Shown here piece after piece: positions 36,908-44,530 of a stretch of 64,000 nucleotides of DNA (the stretch's first letter is position 1; the number at the start of each line of letters is the position of its first letter). The position numbers and the translations under genes are program-made. The stretch is from Cytomitobacter sp965233735. Its GTDB lineage: Bacteria; Pseudomonadota; Alphaproteobacteria; CAJXXZ01; 1604HC. The notes beneath the pieces are model-generated. The model did not search any database, was not told the DNA's origin, and saw nothing but the letters and a program-made list of their open reading frames with translations. The DNA lies in contig OZ247501.1 in NCBI GenBank assembly GCA_965233735.1, positions 186,001-250,000 on the forward strand. The letters are read 5' to 3'.

Positions 36908-37447
36908 TCAGTCTTTAACAGATCCACTCTTAATAGAATATGTGTAAGAATACTTACCTTTATCTTCTCCCTTTTGATTAATTTGGGAATATTTAAATGT
37001 TCTATCTTGACATGAAAATTTTAAAAACTGATATGCTCCAAAATTATATGTAAAATGAACAATATTACACATTCTATAATAAATATTAAATATTGGTTTA
37101 CGTTTTTCATTGATTACAATGGTTTTGCAAATTTCAATTTGTTTGATTCCTTCAGAACCCAATCCTTTTTTTTCAATTTCAACTGCTTCTTTTCCATGGG
37201 CTAAATATACTTCAATAAAACCAGAACTAACTGTTCCACCCGCAGTAGCTCCTTGTTTTTGAGCTTCTTTATGAACATTATTAGTAAAAGATTCATTTGC
37301 TTTTTTTAATATAGAATAACTTTCAAAACCATCTACATCACTATTGGTATACTTATCTATTTTAATCAATAAATCAGAACCAGAAGTTTGCTCCGTATCA
37401 TGAACAATGTTTAAGTCTTTATCATTTAAAATTGTATAGTCTGTCAT
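36908..37447 (-). CDS. hcp: Hcp-like T6SS tube protein (TssD)
   Basis: 179 residues, ten bases downstream of tssBC with a strong AAGGAG ribosome site. Beta-rich pattern ending in FTYNFGAYQFLKFSCQDRTF and KYSYTYSIKSG, in keeping with the Hcp barrel whose last strands are formed this way. The Hcp call rests on size, beta content and its place after the sheath gene; sequence identity is low. Expected to stack as hexameric rings inside the sheath and be secreted. A T6SS-associated effector is the main alternative. Confidence 0.6.
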   Translation of the reverse strand: MTDYTILNDKDLNIVHDTEQTSGSDLLIKIDKYTNSDVDGFESYSILKKANESFTNNVHKEAQKQGATAGGTVSSGFIEVYLAHGKEAVEIEKKGLGSEGIKQIEICKTIVINEKRKPIFNIYYRMCNIVHFTYNFGAYQFLKFSCQDRTFKYSQINQKGEDKGKYSYTYSIKSGSVKD

Positions 37448-37457
37448 TATTTACTCC

Positions 37458-39512
37458 TTATTCCTGCGGTGGCAATTTTGCCACTAATCGCAATGAAACT
37501 TCTAATTCTTCTAATTGAAAATGAGGTCTCAAAAACATTACTGCTTTATATGACCCTGGATCTTCTTCATTAGCAATAACTTGTATTTCTGCTTCTCTTA
37601 ATGGGTATGAAGATTTCACATCTTGCCCACCTTCATCTGACAAAAATACATAATCTGCAATCCAGTTATTTAGATAACGTTGAATATCTTTTGCAGATAC
37701 AAATGATCCAATTTTATCTCTCATAAGCATTTTCACATAATGTGCAAACCTAGAAATATTCAACATATAAGTCATTCTTGCAGACAATGCAGCATTAGAT
37801 GTTGCTTCTGGTGTATTATATTTTCTAGGTTTTTGAGTGCTTTGTGCTCCAAAAAACACAGCTTTATCAGTATTTTTGTTATGACAAAGAGCTATAAATC
37901 CTAAATCACTTAATTCTTTTTCTCTACGATCTGTAATCATTACTTCAGTAGGACACTTTAATGCCATATCACCATAAGGTGTTTTAAATGTATAAGCAGG
38001 AAGATTTTCAACTAACCCTCCTCCTTCTACACCTCTAATTGCAGCTGTCCATCCATATTTTGAAAATGCAGAAGTAATTCTTACTGCCATTGCATATGCA
38101 GGATTACCCCAACAGAATTTAGAATTATCCATTCCATCAACAGACTCATTGTAATTAAATTCTTTTACTGGAACTGTTTTTTCTCCATAAGGAAGCCTTA
38201 CAAGAATTTTAGGCAAAAATAAGTTAACATACCTTGAATCTTCTGTTTCACGGAAACTATTCCATGCTGCTAACTCAGAGTTTTCAAAAATTTTCTTTAA
38301 GTCTCTTGGAACATGAAGATCTGTAAATTCTTTCAAATCAAACATATCTGCAGTAGCAGCAGCTAAGAAAGGAGCATGAGATGCAGCAGCAACTTGGCTT
38401 ATTTTTCTAATAAAACTAACATCATTTGGACTTCTTCCAATGTAAAAATCCCCTAACAAACATGAATATGGAGACCCACCTAATGTACCAAATTCTTCTT
38501 CGTAAATTTTCTTAAATAATTTACTTTGGTCAAACTCTATAGCATGTTCTAAGTCATCTTGAATTTCATCTCTAGTTGCTACCAAAAGCTTAATTTTTAG
38601 CATTTCACCAGTTTCAGAATTCATTACAGCATAATGAAGACCTCTCCAAGCAGCTTCTAAAGCTTGAAATTCTTTATTATGAAGTATTTCATCTAACTGA
38701 GAGGAAATTTTTTCATCTAATTTTGCAATTTGATCCATCATATATGGATAACAATTTGATATTTCACCTTCAATTTCAGATAAATTATTAAACATAGATG
38801 CAATCATTTTTCTATATTTCATGATTTCATCATTATCTGATTTTTCAGATTTTTTGCTTTCTTTATCCGATTTTTCTTCTACTTCTTCTACTTCTTCTAC
38901 TTCTTCTATTAATTTGCTTTCTTTTATAATTTTATCAATTTCTGTACATGACTTAGTAATATCTTTTGATTCAGCAGAAATTTTAGATGAAATTCCTGGA
39001 TCAGATATAGCAGCACATAACATATCATTTAAATCATGACTTGCATCTAATTTTGTAGATAAATCTATTAAATCAGTACGGTCTTCAAATAAAACATTTA
39101 ACTCTGGAATATTTTTAACAATAGATGATGGATGAAAATCTTCAATGTTATTAAACAGCAATTCTAAGCTAATTTTAGCTTCTTCTGTTGAACCTTTAGA
39201 TTTTTTATCTTTTTTCTCATCTTTATTTTTCTCAGATTCATCTGGTTGCTCATTTAAAGAATCTTTTATTGATAAAGTTAACTTAGGCGCAATAGATTGC
39301 ATTACATCTGAAAAATTATCTCTATCAATTGTAATGAATTTTCTATCTTTCAAATCTATACGCTCCTCTTGTTGTCCATATAAATTTGAAATTATTCCTA
39401 ATACAAATGGTAGTTCTTTCTTTTGAATTGCCCCACCTAACTCAACATCATAAGTTATACGCACACGAGGAGGCCTAATTCTTAATAATGATTTCTGAAT
39501 ACTTTCTGTCAT
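37458..39512 (-). CDS. tssB-tssC: Natural TssB-TssC fusion: T6SS contractile sheath in one polypeptide
   Basis: 684 residues. Numbered from TTG 39518, residues 12-160 are TssB (IRPPRVRITYDVELGGA, LPFVLGIISNLYG, DFHPSSIVKNIPELNVL) with a charged insert at about 89-114. Residues 160-235 are a linker with a VEE repeat and Lys/Asp/Ser-rich run. From about 236 it is TssC: FQALEAAWRGLHYAV, SPYSCLLGDFYIG, AAIRGVEGGGLVENLP, NISRFAHYVKMLMRDKIG and the C-terminal RPHFQLEELEVSLRLVAKLP. No stop or frameshift separates the halves. ATG 39512 is preferred because AGAGAGG lies seven bases upstream. Normally tssB and tssC are separate genes. hcp follows in the same operon. Confidence 0.95.
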   Translation of the reverse strand: MTESIQKSLLRIRPPRVRITYDVELGGAIQKKELPFVLGIISNLYGQQEERIDLKDRKFITIDRDNFSDVMQSIAPKLTLSIKDSLNEQPDESEKNKDEKKDKKSKGSTEEAKISLELLFNNIEDFHPSSIVKNIPELNVLFEDRTDLIDLSTKLDASHDLNDMLCAAISDPGISSKISAESKDITKSCTEIDKIIKESKLIEEVEEVEEVEEKSDKESKKSEKSDNDEIMKYRKMIASMFNNLSEIEGEISNCYPYMMDQIAKLDEKISSQLDEILHNKEFQALEAAWRGLHYAVMNSETGEMLKIKLLVATRDEIQDDLEHAIEFDQSKLFKKIYEEEFGTLGGSPYSCLLGDFYIGRSPNDVSFIRKISQVAAASHAPFLAAATADMFDLKEFTDLHVPRDLKKIFENSELAAWNSFRETEDSRYVNLFLPKILVRLPYGEKTVPVKEFNYNESVDGMDNSKFCWGNPAYAMAVRITSAFSKYGWTAAIRGVEGGGLVENLPAYTFKTPYGDMALKCPTEVMITDRREKELSDLGFIALCHNKNTDKAVFFGAQSTQKPRKYNTPEATSNAALSARMTYMLNISRFAHYVKMLMRDKIGSFVSAKDIQRYLNNWIADYVFLSDEGGQDVKSSYPLREAEIQVIANEEDPGSYKAVMFLRPHFQLEELEVSLRLVAKLPPQE

Positions 39513-39609
39513 TTTCAAACCTCTCTTATTTAATTTAAGAGCAATATACTTAAGTTTTTGTCAATTTTATCTATAATTAATCTATTTTATCATTTTAATT
39601 AAATTAATT

Positions 39610-40026
39610 TTACTTTTCTCTTTTTTTTTCAAAGAAAGTTTTCAGCATTTTTTGACATTTGAATTCCTGAACCCCTCCAATTATTTCTGTATTTTCATTT
39701 GTATTAATCTTTGTTCCATATGCTCCAAATACTACTTGCTTAATTCTAGCAAGATAAATTGCTTCCATGCACATTTTACAAGGCTCTAAAGTGCAAAACA
39801 AAATACAATCCAAAAGAAATTTACTTTTTAAATGTTTCATTGCCATATTAATAGCTAATATTTCTGCATGATATAATGTGTTTTTTTCACTTTCTATACG
39901 ATTTGAGCTTTCTGCAATAATATTATTTTGGAAAACTACAACACATCCTACAGGAACTTCATCTGAAGCAGATTGAGCTATATTTATTGCGTAATCAATA
40001 AATTTTTTATAATTATATTGAACCAT
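39610..40026 (-). CDS. tadA: tRNA-specific adenosine deaminase TadA
   Basis: Converts A34 to inosine in tRNA-Arg(ACG), which is present in this window at 27070-27143. 138 residues with the zinc and proton-shuttle motifs HAEILAIN and TLEPCKMCMEAIYLARI, and the substrate-loop SASDEVPVGCVVV region. Slightly short but complete. Two bases separate it from the upstream pilin-like gene on the same strand. Confidence 0.95.
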   Translation of the reverse strand: MVQYNYKKFIDYAINIAQSASDEVPVGCVVVFQNNIIAESSNRIESEKNTLYHAEILAINMAMKHLKSKFLLDCILFCTLEPCKMCMEAIYLARIKQVVFGAYGTKINTNENTEIIGGVQEFKCQKMLKTFFEKKREK

Positions 40027-40028
40027 AT

Positions 40029-41339
40029 TTAACCATCTAATTTTTCCACTAAATATCTACCTTTATCATCATCTACAATAAATTTAGTTCTATTGTCACG
40101 TAATATTTCTCTTTTCAAAGATTGTCCTACATTATGTATTTCATCAATATGCGCATATGAAACGTGATTTGCTGTCCATGAATACTTATTAACTTTCCAA
40201 AAGCTATAAGATTGACATAAAAAATTACCATATAAAGAAGCAAGTGAAAATTTAGAAATAAAAAATACTTTATCATCAAATGATTGAGGATTATTATTAT
40301 CTGATTGATAAAAAATAGGACTGTTATTATCATTGCTTATTTTAGAATTAGATTTTAAAGCTTTTTTATTCAGAGGAATTTTTCTTCCTGATTTTAGAAA
40401 ACTTCCACCATTTTTTCCATGACTCACCAAAACAACTGCTACAGTATCACATATTTTATAAGCTTCTAAATCAGTAAATGGTATATGTTTATTGTCATAA
40501 TAGTCACTCCATTTACCCTCTTGTACTTGAGCAAATTTATCTACAGCAACTCTATATATATTTTTTTTAATTTGTTTGGAAACATTCGAACCATTTCTAT
40601 CAAAAACTGTCAAATTATTTACCCAACATGATAAATCTGCTAATCCAGCATAGTATTTTAATTTTTCTCTTGGAGCTCGTTGAAAAACATATCCTTGATG
40701 TTTATTAACTACAGAATTGGTTATTTTTTTTAAGTTAGAAAAATCATCACTATAGTATCTAGAAGAACAAAATCCACATGCTTTTCTCACATAATCAACT
40801 TTTTTTGATCGATAATTATATAATTTAAAAAAATCATCATTATTTTCATGAGGTCCTTCTGGCTCAAATTCAATTTCAAATTTAATTCTAGCATCTTCAT
40901 AAGGCAAATAAAGGTGATTTCTTCTTCTTCCTAAAACAATATTAATAGAATAAGTAAAATAATTTCCATTTCCATCTTTTACATCATTTTCATCTAATCC
41001 TAAAGTTAAAAATGGAACAATCCCCACTTGTCTTTCTTTAATTGCAGATGATTCTGATTCTAATATAATATCATTATCACTTATAGGAGTTGATTCTATT
41101 CCAAAAACAGGACATATATTTTTATTAGATATAACATGAGGAAATGGCAAATATCCCATGTTAGCAGCAAAAATACCTAATGCTGAATAAATCTTTTCTA
41201 TATTTTGTTCTGTTATTTTATTTTTTTGTAATCTTGTAAAAGTAGAAAATGATTTAACAAAAAGACTAGACATCATTCCGAAAACTATTAATACAATTGA
41301 AACTTCTAATAATGAAAAAGCTTTAAGCTTTGTTTTCAT
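40029..41339 (-). CDS. Large pilin-like protein with type IV prepilin leader
   Basis: 436 residues from ATG 41339, which overlaps the stop of the upstream gene as ATGA. The N-terminus is a class III prepilin signal: short basic leader MKTKLKA, then FSLLEVSIVLIVFGMMSSLFV, with glutamate at +5 of the mature protein. The rest is a large soluble domain with several cysteines (CGFCSSRYY, CWVNN, FLCQSYSFW). No pilus motor or prepilin peptidase is in the window. Possible roles: minor pseudopilin, competence pilus or adhesin; the domain itself is not recognised. Confidence 0.75.
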   Translation of the reverse strand: MKTKLKAFSLLEVSIVLIVFGMMSSLFVKSFSTFTRLQKNKITEQNIEKIYSALGIFAANMGYLPFPHVISNKNICPVFGIESTPISDNDIILESESSAIKERQVGIVPFLTLGLDENDVKDGNGNYFTYSINIVLGRRRNHLYLPYEDARIKFEIEFEPEGPHENNDDFFKLYNYRSKKVDYVRKACGFCSSRYYSDDFSNLKKITNSVVNKHQGYVFQRAPREKLKYYAGLADLSCWVNNLTVFDRNGSNVSKQIKKNIYRVAVDKFAQVQEGKWSDYYDNKHIPFTDLEAYKICDTVAVVLVSHGKNGGSFLKSGRKIPLNKKALKSNSKISNDNNSPIFYQSDNNNPQSFDDKVFFISKFSLASLYGNFLCQSYSFWKVNKYSWTANHVSYAHIDEIHNVGQSLKREILRDNRTKFIVDDDKGRYLVEKLDG

Positions 41340-41941
41340 AGTATTTTTAAATATATCACACAACATGCAGATTTGTTTCTGTTGTTTATCTCACCTGCTG
41401 TAATGCATTCCTCTCTAGAATTTTCAGCATTTTTGATAATAAAATCATCTTCATTAAATTTATCTTTTATTATACTAACTTGATGAGGAGTTAAAACTCC
41501 ACCTAAAGCATTCTCACTATTTTCCACTCTTGAACCAACCAAAATATAATTTGCATTATTAAGGCTACAAACAGTATAAAATCCACCTAATGGAGTCTTG
41601 GGAGGACCATTATTAGGAACAAAAGCTAATCTAGATTGTTTTAAATGAATCCAAAATTTAGCTGCATTACTATTTTCATCAAAACTGCTTCCATTTAATA
41701 TTCCAGATCCATCTCCTGATACATCAAAAACAGGCCTATCAAAACTTCCTGGATAATCTCCATATTCATCTTTAAACGTTAAAACAGCATCACGATACAT
41801 ATTTAGATCACCAACAAGTCTATATAATCTAGCTTTTTGAACTAAATCCCATCCTTTTAGTCCACCAAAAAGAAATATACCTATAATCATAAGTACAAAA
41901 CTAATTTCTAATAAACTAAATGCTTTTGCAGAAAATCTCAT
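41336..41941 (-). CDS. Pilin-like protein with type IV prepilin leader
   Basis: 201 residues; leader MRFSAKA followed by FSLLEISFVLMIIGIFLFGG, again with Glu at +5, then the long helix GWDLVQKARLYRLVGDLNMYRDAVLTFKDEYGDYPGS typical of pseudopilins and PilE-like proteins. The globular part contains paired cysteines near the end (SACCVI). Forms a two-gene unit with the large pilin-like gene. Together with dprA this could be a residue of a DNA-uptake pilus, but the needed comEC, comF and assembly genes are not seen here. Confidence 0.8.
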   Translation of the reverse strand: MRFSAKAFSLLEISFVLMIIGIFLFGGLKGWDLVQKARLYRLVGDLNMYRDAVLTFKDEYGDYPGSFDRPVFDVSGDGSGILNGSSFDENSNAAKFWIHLKQSRLAFVPNNGPPKTPLGGFYTVCSLNNANYILVGSRVENSENALGGVLTPHQVSIIKDKFNEDDFIIKNAENSREECITAGEINNRNKSACCVIYLKIL

Positions 41942-42199
41942 TAAGTGTTTTTAGCATATATTATTTATTCATGGAAGATGTTTTTCTTTTAACGTATTTT
42001 CTCTTAACTGCATATTTGTTTGAATTAATAGTAATTAAAATTTTGTAATTTTTATAAAATTTAAAATCTAAAATGATCATTTTCATATCTCCACATAAAA
42101 CAGTGTAAAATAATGTGGTAAATTTTAGATTCCTAAAATTTAAAATAAATCTTAATCTTTTACAAGAAAAACAATAAATATGATATCATATGAAGTATA

Positions 42200-43120
42200 A
42201 TGAGATTTAGTAACAATAATAAATCAGCATGCATAGATCTTGGATCTAATTTATGTAGAATGTTGATAGGATTTAGCAACAAAAATAAAAGTTCAAATTT
42301 CTCTATACTAAAATCAATAGCTAATGTTGTAAAATTAGGTGATAAAGTTTATCAAACAGGTTTTATACAAGAAGAATCTATAAAAAAAACCATTACCTTT
42401 CTTAACAAATGCACACAAATTGCTAATCAATATAATGTAAAACACATAGAATGTGTTGTTACTGCAGCTTGCAGATTAGCTTCAAACAAATTTGAATTAT
42501 TAGATAGAATTAAAAGAGAAACTGGATTAACTTTTAGAGTTATTGATCCTGATGAAGAAATATATTTATCTTCTATGGGGTGTCTTGAAATTATGCCTTG
42601 TAAATACTGCTATGTAATAGACATGGGAGGATGTAGCACTGAAATAGGATTAGCAATGAAACATAATAATTCTTTGTATATAAAAGAATGGATTTCTCTA
42701 CCTATTGGAGTTCTAAGGTTTATTGAAAATGACATACAAAAAATATTAGATAATGATACAGAAAATATCATTAAACAATTTGGAAAAAGGTGTATGAGAT
42801 ACGGAGATAGCTTCCCTATAATAATAGCTAAATCTAGCATTATGAGCACTTTAGCAAATCATATGTATAATTTAAACGATATGGATATCCGGACAATTCA
42901 TGGAAAAATAATACCTACAAAACAAAGCAAGCAATTTTTCAAAGAAATAATAACTAATATAGACAATAGCGACCATATAACACATAAAAATCTTTCAACA
43001 AAAGGAAGTTCTATGTTTATGCAAAAATTATTTAATCTTATTAATATAGATGTTTTAATATTATCAAATGCAGGTTTAAGAGAAGGGTTATTATCTAAAA
43101 TATGTTCTAATTTTAAATGA
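42200..43120 (+). CDS. ppx: Ppx/GppA family phosphatase
   Basis: Hydrolyses inorganic polyphosphate or pppGpp. 306 residues covering the two actin-like half domains: ACIDLGSNLCRMLIG, VTAACRLASNKFELLDRIKRETG, FRVIDPDEEIYLSSMG, and DMGGCSTEIGLA, then SNAGLREGLL at the end. This equals the short Ppx form without the C-terminal HD-like domain. The stop codon overlaps the 3' end of the tRNA-Val gene on the other strand. Confidence 0.92.
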   Translation: MRFSNNNKSACIDLGSNLCRMLIGFSNKNKSSNFSILKSIANVVKLGDKVYQTGFIQEESIKKTITFLNKCTQIANQYNVKHIECVVTAACRLASNKFELLDRIKRETGLTFRVIDPDEEIYLSSMGCLEIMPCKYCYVIDMGGCSTEIGLAMKHNNSLYIKEWISLPIGVLRFIENDIQKILDNDTENIIKQFGKRCMRYGDSFPIIIAKSSIMSTLANHMYNLNDMDIRTIHGKIIPTKQSKQFFKEIITNIDNSDHITHKNLSTKGSSMFMQKLFNLINIDVLILSNAGLREGLLSKICSNFK

Positions 43121-43189
43121 GCATAATAGGACTTGAACCTATGACCCCTACGATGTCAACATAGTGCTCTACCACTGAGCTATACACTC
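43118..43189 (-). tRNA. tRNA-Val (anticodon GAC)
   Basis: Minus-strand cloverleaf: acceptor GAGTGTA with TATGCTC (two G-U pairs), anticodon loop TTGACAT giving GAC, T-arm ATAGG-TTCAAGT-CCTAT, discriminator A, no CCA. Its last three bases coincide with the antisense of the ppx stop codon. Confidence 0.93.
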
Positions 43190-43269
43190 TATAACTTTAA
43201 AATAACAATCTTTGCAATAAATAGTCAATCTTTTAATTATAATGGAATTATGTTAGAAATTTATTCAGG

Positions 43270-43342
43270 GGGCGTTTAGCTCAGTCGGTAGAGCATCTGA
43301 CTCTTAATCAGATTGTCGTAGGTTCGATTCCTACAACGCCTG
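43270..43342 (+). tRNA. tRNA-Lys (anticodon CUU)
   Basis: Cloverleaf: acceptor GGGCGTT with AACGCCT (G1-U72), D-arm GCTC-AGTCGGTA-GAGC, anticodon loop CTCTTAA giving CUU, T-arm GTAGG-TTCGATT-CCTAC, discriminator G, no CCA. Only nine bases before the MFS gene start. Confidence 0.95.
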
Positions 43343-43351
43343 TGGTTTTTT

Positions 43352-44530
43352 ATGAAAAAATTAATTTTAACTTCTCTTGGAACTCTTCTTGAATATTATG
43401 ATTATATTTTGTTTATGGAGCTATCATATTTTATTTCTTATTTGTTTTTTCCAAATAATTCATATAGCTTTTTATACATATTTTCTTTAGGATATGCTTC
43501 AAGATTTCTAGGAAGTTTGCTTATAGGAATAATACGATTTGAAAAAGAAAAAATTTTTAGACTATCTATATTGATTATGTCTTTATCTACTTTATTAATT
43601 TCTATTTTGCCAACTTATAACTCAATAGGAAAGCTAGCAACTTTTATGTTTGTATTTCTTAGGTTTATACAGAGCTTGTCATATGCAGTTGAATTCCCTT
43701 CTGCTGTTAGCATGACTGCAGATTCCAATGAACAAGAAGGCATTGAAAAAAATAAAAGCTCATCAAAAATAGGGGTTGTAATATCTAGCGCGACTGCTGG
43801 ATCTATTTTGGCAAATATTTCTTCTGTTTTATTATTATATTTTTTAACTAAAGAGCAAATTTTAACTTTTTATTGGCGAATTCCTTTTATGATTTCTGGA
43901 ATAATAGGAATTGTAGTATTTAAATACAGAAACTATGACAACAAAAAGAATTTTATTAGCAGTTCACACAATATGTATGACTTAAAATACCAAATACAAC
44001 CAATAATTAAATCAGTAAAAAATCTTTTATTTCCAGCTTCTTTAATTATAATCTATTTATATTTGCCTCAATTTTTCAATCAAAATGGATATGAAAATAT
44101 GTATTTCTTATATAAATGCAAGCTGTTTATTTTATTCTTATCAATCATTTTTGTAATGTTAATAGGAAAAATAATGGATATAGTTTCAAAAAACAATGAA
44201 ATAAATATTAAGCATGTAAACTTAACTCATAAAATTTTCATTATAACTTGGTGTATTTTGGTTCCATTGTCAATGATTAGTAAATTTGGAGTTATATTGT
44301 TAATGCTTTTCATCCAAATAAGCATTGCATTTGGAATGCACTACGGTTTGAAAAACTTAATATCACATTGCAAAAAATCAATTTTTGCAACTGTTTTAGC
44401 TTATAATTTAAGCATGTTCATTGCATCTTTAATAACATCATATGTAACAAACTGGGTTTATCTTATGATCATTCCACTTCTTTTATCATTTTTAATATAC
44501 AATCACAAACAAATACGGTTACTTAAGTGA
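43352..44530 (+). CDS. MFS transporter, MHS-like (metabolite:proton symport)
   Basis: 392 residues with about 12 membrane segments. The start SLGTLLEYYDYILFMELSYFIS resembles the metabolite-H+ symporter (ProP/KgtP) signature around GN-LEWYDF, followed by ASRFLGSLLIG. Many MFS proteins of this type in symbionts import host compounds. Substrate cannot be told from sequence here. Overlaps the following MrpA-like gene by four bases, which makes coupled proton or sodium movement plausible. Shorter than the usual 430 residues. Confidence 0.85.
   Translation: MKKLILTSLGTLLEYYDYILFMELSYFISYLFFPNNSYSFLYIFSLGYASRFLGSLLIGIIRFEKEKIFRLSILIMSLSTLLISILPTYNSIGKLATFMFVFLRFIQSLSYAVEFPSAVSMTADSNEQEGIEKNKSSSKIGVVISSATAGSILANISSVLLLYFLTKEQILTFYWRIPFMISGIIGIVVFKYRNYDNKKNFISSSHNMYDLKYQIQPIIKSVKNLLFPASLIIIYLYLPQFFNQNGYENMYFLYKCKLFILFLSIIFVMLIGKIMDIVSKNNEINIKHVNLTHKIFIITWCILVPLSMISKFGVILLMLFIQISIAFGMHYGLKNLISHCKKSIFATVLAYNLSMFIASLITSYVTNWVYLMIIPLLLSFLIYNHKQIRLLK

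Noticed and set aside
39536..39564. Promoter of tssBC with a perfect TTGACA
   Set aside because: On the minus strand TTGACA is present at 39564-39559, but no acceptable -10 box follows at 16-18 bases, so I do not annotate it.
41971..42048. 25-codon frame upstream of ppx
   Set aside because: Short, hydrophobic, no ribosome site; chance frame in AT-rich DNA.
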